Below are positions 15,581 to 23,592 of a stretch of 64,000 nucleotides of DNA, piece after piece. How positions within the stretch are numbered: the stretch's first letter is position 1; each line of letters begins with the position of its first letter. The stretch lies in the NCBI GenBank assembly GCA_032059445.1, contig DAMCAP010000006.1, positions 1 through 64,000 on the forward strand, given 5' to 3'. The notes beneath the pieces are model-generated. The model saw only the letters and a program-made list of their open reading frames with translations. It searched no databases and had not been told where the DNA came from. The position numbers and the translations under genes were made by a program. The DNA is from DAMCAP01 sp032059445 (lineage in GTDB: Bacteria > Bacillota > Clostridia > Oscillospirales > Ruminococcaceae).

Positions 15581-15892
15581 ATGGCAGTCAAGGAGAAAAT
15601 CAGAATCAGACTAAAGGGCTATGACCATCAGCTAGTGGATACAGCGTCTGAAAAGATCGTTGAAACCGCTAAGAGAACAGGTTGCGAGGTAGCAGGACCT
15701 ATTCCACTACCTACCGAGAAAGAAATCGTAACCATCCTTAGAGCGGTACACAAGTACAAGGATAGCCGCGAGCAGTTTGAGATGAGGACTCACAAGAGAC
15801 TGATCGACATCCTAAGACCGTCTGCAAAGACTGTTGAGGCGTTGACCGGTCTGGAGCTACCCGCAGGCGTAGAGATCGAGATCAAGCTGTAA
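15581..15892 (+). CDS. rpsJ: 30S ribosomal protein S10
   Basis: S10 is a 30S head protein that also serves as NusE in antitermination. The 103-residue protein has RIRLKGYDHQLVDTASEKIV and GPIPLPTEKEIVTILRAVHKYKDSREQFEMRTHKRLIDI, the family core. I choose ATG 15581 because AGGAGG (15567-15572) is eight bases upstream; the ATG at 15575 would be only two bases away. It is the first gene of the superoperon. Confidence 0.98.
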   Translation: MAVKEKIRIRLKGYDHQLVDTASEKIVETAKRTGCEVAGPIPLPTEKEIVTILRAVHKYKDSREQFEMRTHKRLIDILRPSAKTVEALTGLELPAGVEIEIKL

Positions 15893-15970
15893 GCTAGAGC
15901 TCGACCCCGCAGCGAGTAAAGGTAATGTTGGCATCTGCCAACCAATAACCAAAGAAGGAGAAAAAACGAA

Positions 15971-16612
15971 ATGCAAAAGTGTATTATCGGCAAGAAGCTC
16001 GGAATGACTCAGCTCTTTGATGAGAAGGGCAATTTCATTCCAGTAACAGTTATCGAAGCTGGACCATGCGTAGTCGTACAAAAGAAGACAACCGAAAACG
16101 ACGGATATGAGTCTGTGCAGATCGGTTTCGGCGACGTAACGGAAAAGCATGTTAACAAGCCAATGAAGGGCCACTTCCAGAAGTCTGACGTTCCCTATAA
16201 GAGGACTCTTATAGAGTTTAGACTTGACGACAAGGATGCTCTGAGTGTAGGCGACATCATCAAGGCTGATACCTTCGCAATAGGCGATAAGGTTGATGTC
16301 AGCGGTGTAAGTAAGGGTAAGGGATTCTCCGGCAGCATTAAGCGCCACGGATTCGCTTCTCTGAAGGACACTCATGGTACAGGCCCTGTACACAGACACG
16401 CAGGATCTATGGGCGCAAACTCCGACCCTTCTAAGATCATGAAGGGCAAGGGTATGCCAGGCCACATGGGTGCTGAAAATGTAACCGTGCAAAACCTGGA
16501 CATCGTTAAGGTTGATACAGAAAACAACCTGATAGCGCTAAGAGGTGCGATCCCAGGCCCTAAGGGTGGTATAGTGCGCATCACTGACAGCACTAAGGCT
16601 CGCAAAGCTTAG
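15971..16612 (+). CDS. rplC: 50S ribosomal protein L3
   Basis: L3 binds 23S rRNA early in assembly and reaches toward the peptidyl transferase centre. At 213 residues it shows the IGKKLGMTQLFDEKG start, GVSKGKGFSGSIKRHGF, and GSMGANSDPSKIMKGKGMPGHMG, the loop that carries the Gln/His contact region. Ribosome binding site AGAAGGAG precedes ATG 15971. A 78-base spacer separates it from rpsJ. Confidence 0.98.
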   Translation: MQKCIIGKKLGMTQLFDEKGNFIPVTVIEAGPCVVVQKKTTENDGYESVQIGFGDVTEKHVNKPMKGHFQKSDVPYKRTLIEFRLDDKDALSVGDIIKADTFAIGDKVDVSGVSKGKGFSGSIKRHGFASLKDTHGTGPVHRHAGSMGANSDPSKIMKGKGMPGHMGAENVTVQNLDIVKVDTENNLIALRGAIPGPKGGIVRITDSTKARKA

Positions 16613-16629
16613 AGAGAGGAGGAATTACA

Positions 16630-17253
16630 ATGTCGAAGGTATCCGTTTATAACATGGCAGGTACTGTAGTAGGAGAGATTGAGCTTTCTGAAGCAGTATT
16701 TGGCATCGAACCAAACAAAGAGGCAATGCACGCAGTTGTTAAGAACTATCTTGCCAACCAGCGTCAGGGCACACAGTCCACACTTACTCGTGCAGAGGTA
16801 AGAGGCGGCGGCAGAAAGCCTTGGAAACAAAAGGGCACCGGTCGTGCAAGACAGGGCTCCATCAGAGCTCCACAGTGGAGACACGGTGGTATCGCTCTTG
16901 GACCTAAGCCTCGTGATTACAGCTTCTCCATCAATAAGAAGGTAAGAAGACTGGCAATCAAGTCGGCGTTCTCCTCTAAGGTGAACGAGAACAACCTGAT
17001 CGTTGTCGAGGCAATCGAGTGCAACGACTATAAGACCAAGACAGTTATCAACATGCTGGCTGCTCTGGGCGCTAACCGCAAGGCACTGATCGTTTCTCTT
17101 GACAAAAACGAGAAGCTGATCAAGAGCGCATCTAACATCCCAGGTGTAAAGACTGCACTGGTAAATACCATAAATGTATATGACATTCTCCACCATGATA
17201 AGTTTATCATCGTGAAGGATGCAGTAGCAAAACTAGAGGAGGTGTACGCATAA
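16630..17253 (+). CDS. rplD: 50S ribosomal protein L4
   Basis: L4 lines the exit tunnel and is the classical autoregulator of S10 operons. The 207-residue protein has the central tunnel loop RGGGRKPWKQKGTGRARQGS near residue 58 and the C-terminal globular part. Its stop overlaps the rplW start by one base (TAATG), which suggests translational coupling. Confidence 0.98.
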   Translation: MSKVSVYNMAGTVVGEIELSEAVFGIEPNKEAMHAVVKNYLANQRQGTQSTLTRAEVRGGGRKPWKQKGTGRARQGSIRAPQWRHGGIALGPKPRDYSFSINKKVRRLAIKSAFSSKVNENNLIVVEAIECNDYKTKTVINMLAALGANRKALIVSLDKNEKLIKSASNIPGVKTALVNTINVYDILHHDKFIIVKDAVAKLEEVYA

Positions 17254-17549
17254 TGAAGGCAGCACATGATATTATCGTTCGCCCAGTAATCACTGAGCGT
17301 TCTATGGCTGGAATTACTGCGGGTAAGTACACTTTTGAGGTAGCTACTTCTGCTAACAAGATCGAGATCGCTAAGGCTGTCGAGACACTGTTCCCAGGCA
17401 CTAAAGTAGACTCTGTAAACACCATGCACGTACGTGGCAAGTTTAAGAGAATGGGCGCTTCTGCCGGCTACAGAAAGTCCTGGAAGAAGGCTATCGTAAA
17501 GATCACAAAAGACTCTAAGAAGATTGAATTCTTCGAGAGTATGATGTAA
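17253..17549 (+). CDS. rplW: 50S ribosomal protein L23
   Basis: L23 sits at the tunnel exit and docks trigger factor and SRP. The 98-residue protein contains IIVRPVITERSM, KYTFEVATSANKIEI and VDSVNTMHVRGKFKR. Start ATG 17253 overlaps the rplD stop; an AGAGGAGG motif lies upstream in rplD. Confidence 0.98.
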   Translation: MKAAHDIIVRPVITERSMAGITAGKYTFEVATSANKIEIAKAVETLFPGTKVDSVNTMHVRGKFKRMGASAGYRKSWKKAIVKITKDSKKIEFFESMM

Positions 17550-17568
17550 GAAAGGAGAGAGAAAAAGT

Positions 17569-18402
17569 ATGTCTATGAAGATCTATAAGCCTACGACCCC
17601 CGGCAGACGTCAGATGACTGTAACTGACTTCTCTAACCTTTCTAAGGTAGAGCCAGAGAAGAGCCTGATTAAGGTTCTTAAGAAGAACGCCGGTCGTAAC
17701 AACACTGGCCGTATCACTGTCCGTCACAGAGGCGGCGGCAACCGCCGTAAGTACCGTGTAATTGACTTTAAGCGCAACAAGCACGGTATGCCTGCAACTG
17801 TACTGACTCTTGAGTACGATCCAAACCGTTCCGCTCACATTGCACTCGTGCAGTATGAGGACGGTGAGAAGAGATACATCCTCGCACCACACCTACTAAA
17901 GGTTGGCGACGTAATCATGAGCGGCGCTGAGGCCGACATCAAGCCCGGCAACGCACTGCCACTGAGCAACATCCCTGTGGGTACCTTTATCCACAACGTA
18001 GAGCTGTATCCCGGCAAGGGCGCACAGTTGGCTCGTTCCGCCGGCATCCAGGCGCAGCTGATGGCAAAAGAGGGCGCACACGCGTTGATCAGATTGCCCT
18101 CCAGTGAGCTTCGTAAAGTACCGGTAAACTGCATGGCAACCATCGGCCAGGTAGGCAATATCGAGCACGAAAACGTGTCTATTGGTAAAGCAGGTAGAAC
18201 CCGTCATATGGGTATCAGACCAACCGTTCGTGGATCTGTAATGAATCCTTGCGACCATCCACACGGAGGTGGTGAAGGTAGATCTCCTATCGGACGTCCC
18301 GGTCCTGTTACTCCTTGGGGCAAGCCCGCACTTGGATACAAAACTAGAGATAAGCACCACCGTTCTGACAAGTTTATTGTCAAGCGTCGTGGCGCTAAGT
18401 AA
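17569..18402 (+). CDS. rplB: 50S ribosomal protein L2
   Basis: L2 is essential for subunit association and peptidyl transfer. The 277-residue protein includes RHRGGGNRRKYRVIDFKR, the SH3-like core, and the conserved C-terminal GVVMNPCDHPHGGGEGR-type motif, here GSVMNPCDHPHGGGEGRSP, carrying the functionally important His. AAAGGAGAG precedes the start. Confidence 0.98.
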   Translation: MSMKIYKPTTPGRRQMTVTDFSNLSKVEPEKSLIKVLKKNAGRNNTGRITVRHRGGGNRRKYRVIDFKRNKHGMPATVLTLEYDPNRSAHIALVQYEDGEKRYILAPHLLKVGDVIMSGAEADIKPGNALPLSNIPVGTFIHNVELYPGKGAQLARSAGIQAQLMAKEGAHALIRLPSSELRKVPVNCMATIGQVGNIEHENVSIGKAGRTRHMGIRPTVRGSVMNPCDHPHGGGEGRSPIGRPGPVTPWGKPALGYKTRDKHHRSDKFIVKRRGAK

Positions 18403-18421
18403 CAAGGGAGGCAGAGCTTAA

Positions 18422-18703
18422 ATGGGTAGAAGCATTAAAAAGGGCCCTTACGTGTTTGAAAAACTACTACAAAGGGTTATAGATCTAAACGCAGCTGAAA
18501 AGAAGGTTGTCCTGAAGACCTGGAGCAGATCTTCTACAATTTTCCCAGAGTTCGTTGGACATACCTTTGCGGTACATGATGGCCGCAAGCACGTGCCGGT
18601 ATATGTGACTGAGGATATGGTAGGACACAAGCTGGGTGAGTTTGCACCCACCAGAACCTACCGCGGTCACGCCGGCTCTAAGAAGTCCAATAACGGTAAG
18701 TAA
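18422..18703 (+). CDS. rpsS: 30S ribosomal protein S19
   Basis: S19 is a 30S head protein near the A-site finger. The 93-residue sequence opens MGRSIKKGPYVFEKLL and has IKTWSRSSTIFPEFVG-type and DGRKHVPVYVTEDMVGHKLGEF signatures, ending in a basic tail. It is 19 bases downstream of rplB. Confidence 0.98.
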   Translation: MGRSIKKGPYVFEKLLQRVIDLNAAEKKVVLKTWSRSSTIFPEFVGHTFAVHDGRKHVPVYVTEDMVGHKLGEFAPTRTYRGHAGSKKSNNGK

Positions 18704-18726
18704 GGCACCCGAAAGGAGGATACATC

Positions 18727-19062
18727 ATGGAAGCAAGAGCATATCTAAGAGGACTTAGAATATCTCCTCGCAAAGTGTCGATCGTGCTTGATCTGATCAG
18801 AAACAAGCCAATCGACTTGGCTTTGGCTACTCTGAGGCACACCCCTAAGGCTGCCAGCGAGCCAGTCATGAAGCTGCTGAAGTCAGCTTGTGCCAACGCA
18901 GAAAATAACCATAGCATGGATAAAAAAGCTCTGTATGTTGCTGAGTGTTTTGTAACACCAGGACCTACAATGAAGAGAATCATGCCCAGAGCACAGGGCA
19001 GAGCTTTCCAGATACTCAAGAGAACATCTCACGTTACAATCACAGTAAAAGAGAAGGAATAA
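18727..19062 (+). CDS. rplV: 50S ribosomal protein L22
   Basis: L22 lines the exit tunnel constriction with L4. The 111-residue protein has RGLRISPRKVSIVLDLIR and the C-terminal beta-hairpin GPTMKRIMPRAQGRAFQI typical of the family. AAAGGAGG precedes ATG 18727. Confidence 0.98.
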   Translation: MEARAYLRGLRISPRKVSIVLDLIRNKPIDLALATLRHTPKAASEPVMKLLKSACANAENNHSMDKKALYVAECFVTPGPTMKRIMPRAQGRAFQILKRTSHVTITVKEKE

Positions 19063-19081
19063 CCGAAAGAGGAGGTAAACT

Positions 19082-19765
19082 ATGGGCCAGAAAGTCAATC
19101 CCCACGGTCTGAGAGTGGGCGTAATTAAGGATTGGGATTCCCGCTGGTTTGCCAAGGACAACGCTTTCGGCGATATCCTTGTTGAAGATTACCAGCTTAG
19201 AAAGTTTCTAAAGAAGCGTCTGTTTGAAGCAGGTATCCCAAGGATTGAGATCGAGAGGGATTCCAGCAAGGTGAAGATTCACATTCACTGCGCTAGACCA
19301 GGCGTTGTTATAGGCAGAGGCGGCTCTGAGATCGAGAAGATCAGACTCGCTTGCGAAGAGCTCGTGAATAAGGGCAAGGCTACCAAGACTCCCGTTTTTG
19401 TAAACGTAGTTGAGGTAAAGCAGGCCGACAAGAATTCTCAGCTTGTAGCAGAAAACATCGCAGCACAGCTAGTAGGCCGTGTTTCCTTTAGACGTGCTAT
19501 GAAGCAGGCTATCGGACGCGCTATGAAGCTGGGTGCTAAGGGCATCAAGGTACAGGTATCCGGCCGTCTGGGCGGTGCCGAAATCGCTCGTACCGAGCAC
19601 TATCATGAGGGTACTATCCCACTACAGACTATCAGAGCGGACATTGACTACGGCTTTGCTGAAGCAGATACCACCTATGGCAAGATCGGTGTTAAGGTTT
19701 GGATCTACGCTGGAGAGGTTCTTGCAGATGTCAAGAAGCCACGCTCGGAAGGAGGTAGCCGCTAA
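19082..19765 (+). CDS. rpsC: 30S ribosomal protein S3
   Basis: S3 forms part of the mRNA entry channel. The 227-residue protein starts MGQKVNPHGLRVG. A KH type 2 domain near residues 40-110 includes VVIGRGGSEIEKIR, and the C-terminal domain includes KVQVSGRLGGAEIARTEHY. The stop overlaps rplP ATG (TAATG). Confidence 0.98.
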   Translation: MGQKVNPHGLRVGVIKDWDSRWFAKDNAFGDILVEDYQLRKFLKKRLFEAGIPRIEIERDSSKVKIHIHCARPGVVIGRGGSEIEKIRLACEELVNKGKATKTPVFVNVVEVKQADKNSQLVAENIAAQLVGRVSFRRAMKQAIGRAMKLGAKGIKVQVSGRLGGAEIARTEHYHEGTIPLQTIRADIDYGFAEADTTYGKIGVKVWIYAGEVLADVKKPRSEGGSR

Positions 19766-20193
19766 TGCTACTACCAAAGAGAGTTAAATATCGTAGAGTA
19801 CACAGAGGAAGACTGACTGGTAAGGCTACCAGAGGCAATACTCTCGCTTATGGCGAGTTTGGCCTGCAGGCTCTTGAGCCAGCTTGGATCACCTCTAACC
19901 AGATCGAGGCTGCCCGTATCGCTATGACACGTTATATCAAGCGTGGCGGTAAAGTTTGGATTAAAATATTCCCAGATAAACCTGTAACAACGAAACCAGC
20001 TGAGACTCGAATGGGTTCCGGTAAGGGCTCACCCGAGTACTGGGTAGCGGTTGTAAAGCCAGGCAGAGTCATGTTTGAGATCGGCGGCGTTTCTGAGGAG
20101 CTGGCTCGCGAGGCTATGCGTCTGGCAATGCACAAGCTGCCTATCAAGTGCAAGTTTATAAAGAAGGAAGCCGAGAAGGAGGTTGCAGAATAA
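19765..20193 (+). CDS. rplP: 50S ribosomal protein L16
   Basis: L16 organises the A-site tRNA region of the large subunit. The 142-residue protein has RVKYRRVHRGRLTGKATRGN, the KVWIKIFPDKPVTTKPAETRMGSGKG loop that approaches the peptidyl transferase centre, and MFEIGGVSEELAREAMRLA. It overlaps rpsC and rpmC by one base each. Confidence 0.98.
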   Translation: MLLPKRVKYRRVHRGRLTGKATRGNTLAYGEFGLQALEPAWITSNQIEAARIAMTRYIKRGGKVWIKIFPDKPVTTKPAETRMGSGKGSPEYWVAVVKPGRVMFEIGGVSEELAREAMRLAMHKLPIKCKFIKKEAEKEVAE

Positions 20194-20390
20194 TGCGCGT
20201 AACTGAAATTAAAGAGCTGTCTGTAGCTGAATTAAACGAGAAGCTTGCAGATCTAAAGTCTGAGCTGTTTAACCTTCGCTTCCAGCATTCTATCAACCAG
20301 CTGGATAACCCCAAGAGACTAACTGCTGTTAAGAAGGACATCGCAAGAGTCAAGACCATCTTAAAGCAGCTCGAGCTAAAGAACGCATAA
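20193..20390 (+). CDS. rpmC: 50S ribosomal protein L29
   Basis: L29 is a two-helix protein near the tunnel exit. The true start is ATG 20193, which overlaps the rplP stop (TAATG) and has GAGAAGGAGG about 13 bases upstream. An in-frame ATG at 20148 lies inside rplP and is discarded. The 65-residue sequence opens MRVTEIKELSVAELNEKLAD and has the family LRFQHSINQLDNPKRL. Confidence 0.97.
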   Translation: MRVTEIKELSVAELNEKLADLKSELFNLRFQHSINQLDNPKRLTAVKKDIARVKTILKQLELKNA

Positions 20391-20413
20391 TCGTCGGAAG
20401 GAGGAATTAAACT

Positions 20414-20671
20414 ATGCTCGATAGAAATCTTAGAAAGACAAGAGTAGGTGTCGTTGTCAGCGATAAGATGGACAAAACCGTCGTAGTTGCTGTAGAAGAC
20501 AGCGTATCCCACCCACTTTATAAGAAGATCATAAAGCGCACCATTAAGTTTAAGGCCCACGACGAGCTCAACGCTTGCGGCGCCGGCGACAAGGTAGTTA
20601 TTATGGAGACCCGCCCTCTGTCTAAGGATAAGAGATGGCGTGTAATCGAAATCATTAGCAAGGCCAAGTAG
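20414..20671 (+). CDS. rpsQ: 30S ribosomal protein S17
   Basis: S17 is an OB-fold primary 16S rRNA binder. The 85-residue protein has RKTRVGVVVSDKMDKTVVV, HPLYKKIIKRTIKFKAHDE and the closing GDKVVIMETRPLSKDKRWRV. AAGGAGG precedes ATG 20414. It ends the S10 part of the cluster. Confidence 0.98.
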   Translation: MLDRNLRKTRVGVVVSDKMDKTVVVAVEDSVSHPLYKKIIKRTIKFKAHDELNACGAGDKVVIMETRPLSKDKRWRVIEIISKAK

Positions 20672-20775
20672 TTTTGCTTTATAGATAGCCGATTTGAGCG
20701 GTTACACAAAGGGGTGTAATCAGTGGCAGCAGCGCTGTCCAGGCAATCGGTGATAACCGAAAGGAGGACCTACCA
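20672..20775 (+). promoter_or_regulatory. rpsQ-rplN spacer with pseudoknot-like pairings
   Basis: This 104-base spacer is long for the operon. CCGATT (20689-20694) is complementary to AATCGG (20745-20750), and CGGTTA (20699-20704) to TAACCG (20754-20759). The two helices interlace. Inside them TTACAC (20702-20707) pairs with GTGTAA (20714-20719), which competes with the second helix. A role in control of the spc genes is inference. Confidence 0.45.
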
Positions 20776-21144
20776 ATGATCCAAATGCAAACACACCTAA
20801 AGGTAGCTGATAACACTGGAGCCAAGGAGCTTATGTGTATCAGAGTACTTGGCGGTACAAGAAGAAGATATGCAAATATCGGCGATATAATCGTTGCCTC
20901 TGTTAAGAAGGCTGCTCCAGGCGGCATTGTTAAGAAGGGTGACGTAGTAAAGGCTGTTGTGGTAAGATCCGCTAAGGGTCTACGTCGTGAGGATGGCACA
21001 TACATCCGTTTCGACGAGAATGCAGCAGTTATTATCAAGGAAGATAAAAATCCAAAGGGCACACGTATATTTGGCCCTGTGGCGAGGGAGCTTCGTGAGA
21101 AGGACTACCTCAAGATTTTAAGCCTCGCCCCAGAGGTACTATAA
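20776..21144 (+). CDS. rplN: 50S ribosomal protein L14
   Basis: L14 takes part in the inter-subunit bridge with 16S rRNA. The 122-residue protein has MIQMQTHLKVADNTGAKEL, VKKGDVVKAVVVRSAKGLRR and the C-terminal GPVARELREKDYLKILSLAPEVL. AAAGGAGG precedes ATG 20776. It begins the spc part of the superoperon. Confidence 0.98.
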   Translation: MIQMQTHLKVADNTGAKELMCIRVLGGTRRRYANIGDIIVASVKKAAPGGIVKKGDVVKAVVVRSAKGLRREDGTYIRFDENAAVIIKEDKNPKGTRIFGPVARELREKDYLKILSLAPEVL

Positions 21145-21159
21145 CGGAGGTGTACGACG

Positions 21160-21477
21160 GTGAATAAGCTTCATGTAAAAAAGGGTGACACAGTCGTCCT
21201 TCTGTCAGGAAAAGATAAGGGCAAGCAGGGCAAGGTGCTCGCAACTAGCCCTAAGGAGCAGAAGATCATAGTTGAAGGTGTAAATATCGTAACTAAGCAC
21301 GTCAAGCCCCGTAGAGTGGGTGAGACCGGCGGTATCGTTAAGGTAGAGGGTGCGTTTTACGCTTCTAAGGCTATGCTCGTGTGCCCAACTTGTGGCAAGC
21401 CAACTAGAGTGGCTCATAAGATCCTGGCAGATAAGACTAAGATGCGTGCTTGCAAAGCTTGCGACGCAACATTCTAA
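21160..21477 (+). CDS. rplX: 50S ribosomal protein L24
   Basis: L24 is an assembly initiator with a KOW motif (VLLSGKDKGKQGKVL, near residue 13). The start is GTG 21160 with GGAGG nine bases upstream. The C-terminus holds two Cys pairs, CPTC and CKAC, the zinc-ribbon-like end seen in many Firmicute L24 proteins. Length is 105 residues. Confidence 0.97.
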   Translation: MNKLHVKKGDTVVLLSGKDKGKQGKVLATSPKEQKIIVEGVNIVTKHVKPRRVGETGGIVKVEGAFYASKAMLVCPTCGKPTRVAHKILADKTKMRACKACDATF

Positions 21478-21494
21478 GTGAGGAGGGTTAAGAC

Positions 21495-22009
21495 ATGGCA
21501 AGAATCAAAGAGCTATACAGAACTGAAATAGCGGCTGAGCTTCTCAAAAAGTTTGGCTATAAAAGCGTCATGCAGATCCCTAAGCTTGAGAAGGTAGTCG
21601 TCAACGTAGGCTGCGGAGAAGCTAGGGACAACGCTAAGATGGTTGAGGCAGTCCTCAACGATCTAGGCAAAATTACAGGACAAAAGGCCGTACCTTGTAG
21701 AGCAAAGAAGTCTGTAGCAAACTTTAAGCTCCGTGAGGGCATGGTAATCGGTGCAAAGGTTACTCTGCGCGGTGATCAGATGTACGAGTTTATCGACAGA
21801 CTCTTTAACGTGGCTCTGCCTAGAGTTCGTGACTTCAGAGGAATCAACTCCAACGGATTTGACGGACGCGGCAACTACTCTTTCGGTCTGAAAGAGCAGC
21901 TTGTATTCCCTGAGATCGAGTTTGACAAGATTGACAAGGTGCGTGGNNNNNNNNNNACGAAGAGGCGAGAGAGCTGCTTACACTGCTCGGCGCCCCATTC
22001 GCAAAGTAA
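21495..22009 (+). CDS. rplE: 50S ribosomal protein L5 (interrupted by assembly gap)
   Basis: L5 binds 5S rRNA in the central protuberance. The N-terminal part runs normally from MARIKELYRTEIAAELLKKFGYKS through RDFRGINSNGFDGRGNY to IDKVRG, where ten Ns (21947-21956) intervene. Beyond the gap the family C-terminus DEEARELLTLLGAPFAK is in a different frame and stops at 22007-22009, so the gene should be annotated to 22009 rather than to the out-of-frame stop at 22034. By alignment about 35 bases (coding roughly MDIVIVTTAxT) are missing, so this is an assembly gap and not a frameshift. Confidence 0.92.
21947..21956. other. Assembly gap (10 N) in rplE
   Basis: The gap is shown as ten bases, but the L5 family and the frame change require about 35. 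The N-run length is a placeholder. Confidence 0.85.
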
Positions 22010-22026
22010 GGAGGAGAGTTTAGAAA

Positions 22027-22212
22027 ATGGCTAAGAAGTCGATGAAAATCAAGCAGCAGCTAACCCCTAAGTTCTCCACCAGAGCTTATAACAGATGTAA
22101 GATCTGCGGCAGACCTCACGCTTATCTGCGTAAGTACGGTGTCTGCAGAATTTGCTTCCGTGAGTTAGCATACAAAGGTCAAATCCCAGGCGTTAGAAAA
22201 GCGAGCTGGTAG
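22027..22212 (+). CDS. rpsN: 30S ribosomal protein S14, type Z (zinc-binding)
   Basis: S14 is a 30S head protein. The 61-residue short form has two CxxC pairs (CKIC near residue 24 and CRIC near residue 40), the zinc-containing version typical of Gram-positives, and the closing QIPGVRKASW. AGGAGAG precedes ATG 22027. Confidence 0.98.
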   Translation: MAKKSMKIKQQLTPKFSTRAYNRCKICGRPHAYLRKYGVCRICFRELAYKGQIPGVRKASW

Positions 22213-22236
22213 TTAAATTGCAGAGGAGGTAACGGC

Positions 22237-22635
22237 ATGCATATCACCGATTCTATTGCTGACATGCTCACACGCGTGCGTAATGCAAACTCAGCAAAGC
22301 ATGACACGGTTGATGTACCAGCATCTAACATGAAAAAGGCTATCGCCCAGATCCTGCTAGATGAAGGATATATAAAGAGCTATACTGTCATTGAAGACGG
22401 CAAGCAGGGTATTATCCGTATCACCCTAAAGTACGGTGCAGGCAAGACCCAGGTAATTACTGGTCTGAGAAGAGTTTCCAAGCCAGGTCTTCGCATTTAT
22501 TCCAACTGCGAGGAGATGCCAAGAGTAATGAAGGGACTGGGTGTTGCAATCCTGTCTACTTCTAAAGGCGTCATTACCGACAAGGAAGCTAGAAAACTAA
22601 AGGTTGGCGGCGAAGTTCTCGCCTTCATCTGGTAG
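22237..22635 (+). CDS. rpsH: 30S ribosomal protein S8
   Basis: S8 binds the 16S central domain and is the translational repressor of the spc operon in E. coli. The 132-residue protein has ITDSIADMLTRVRNANSAKH at its start and the conserved C-terminal STSKGVITDKEARKLKVGGEVLAFIW. AGGAGG precedes ATG 22237. Confidence 0.98.
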   Translation: MHITDSIADMLTRVRNANSAKHDTVDVPASNMKKAIAQILLDEGYIKSYTVIEDGKQGIIRITLKYGAGKTQVITGLRRVSKPGLRIYSNCEEMPRVMKGLGVAILSTSKGVITDKEARKLKVGGEVLAFIW

Positions 22636-22648
22636 GGAGGGCTTTTGA

Positions 22649-23197
22649 ATGTCAAGAATAGGAAGAAAGCCAATCGCAATTCCCTCTGGAGTTGAGGTTA
22701 AGCTTAATGGCTCTGAGATTGTTGTTAAGGGTGCCAAGGGCACACTAACCCAGAGCTTTAACCCTGATATGCAGATTACTGTAGAGGGTACTGAGATCCA
22801 TGTAAATCGTCCTTCCGAGTCCAAAGAGCACAAGAGCCTTCATGGCCTAACCAGAACACTGATCAACAACATGGTTGTAGGTGTATCTGAAGGCTTTAAG
22901 AAGGAGCTTGAGATCCATGGCGTTGGTTACCGTTGCGCTAAGCAGGGCAAGGTACTCAATATGACCCTTGGATACTCTCATCCAGTGCTCATCCCTGAGA
23001 TCGATGGCATTTCCATCGAGGTACCAGCACCCAACAAAATCATTATCTCTGGTCCTGACAAGCAGGTGGTTGGACATTTTGCGGCAGAAGTCCGTGAGAA
23101 GCGCCCACCAGAGCCATATAAGGGCAAGGGTGTAAGATATGCCGGCGAAGTTATCATCCGCAAGGAAGGTAAGGCTGGTAAGGGTAAGAAGAAGTAA
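22649..23197 (+). CDS. rplF: 50S ribosomal protein L6
   Basis: L6 lies next to the sarcin-ricin loop. The 182-residue protein begins MSRIGRKPIAIPSGVEVKL and has the two repeat alpha/beta domains and the C-terminal signature PEPYKGKGVRYAGEVIIRKEGKAGK. GGAGGG precedes the start, 13 bases after rpsH. Confidence 0.98.
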   Translation: MSRIGRKPIAIPSGVEVKLNGSEIVVKGAKGTLTQSFNPDMQITVEGTEIHVNRPSESKEHKSLHGLTRTLINNMVVGVSEGFKKELEIHGVGYRCAKQGKVLNMTLGYSHPVLIPEIDGISIEVPAPNKIIISGPDKQVVGHFAAEVREKRPPEPYKGKGVRYAGEVIIRKEGKAGKGKKK

Positions 23198-23216
23198 AAA
23201 AGGAGTGAATTAAACG

Positions 23217-23576
23217 ATGGTTAACAAGCCTAACAGCAATGCAGCAAGGCTAAAGAGACACGCCCGTGTGCGCAATAAAATCAGCGGCACTGCAGAGCGT
23301 CCACGCCTGAGTGTATTCCGCTCCGAAAAGCACATCTACGCTCAGATTATTGATGATGCAGCAGGTGTAACCCTTGCTAGTGCTTCCACTATGGAAAAAG
23401 ACTATGAGGGCTCTACTGGCAATAAGGACGCTGCTCGTGCAATCGGTATCGCTGTAGCAAAGAGAGCGGTTGAAAAGGGCATTACTGATGTCGTTTTTGA
23501 CAGAAGCGGATATATTTACCACGGACGTATCAAGGAACTAGCTGAGGGTGCCCGTGAGGGTGGACTCAATTTCTAA
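23217..23576 (+). CDS. rplR: 50S ribosomal protein L18
   Basis: L18 binds 5S rRNA with L5. The 119-residue protein has the basic N-terminus RLKRHARVRNKISGTAERPR, RLSVFRSEKHIYAQIIDD and the closing FDRSGYIYHGRIKELAEGAREGGL. AAAAGGAG precedes ATG 23217. Confidence 0.98.
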   Translation: MVNKPNSNAARLKRHARVRNKISGTAERPRLSVFRSEKHIYAQIIDDAAGVTLASASTMEKDYEGSTGNKDAARAIGIAVAKRAVEKGITDVVFDRSGYIYHGRIKELAEGAREGGLNF

Positions 23577-23592
23577 TAGAGGAGGGATAGGA

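Noticed and set aside
15857..17196. Large minus-strand open frames under rplC and rplD
   Set aside because: They mirror conserved ribosomal protein genes and lack start signals.
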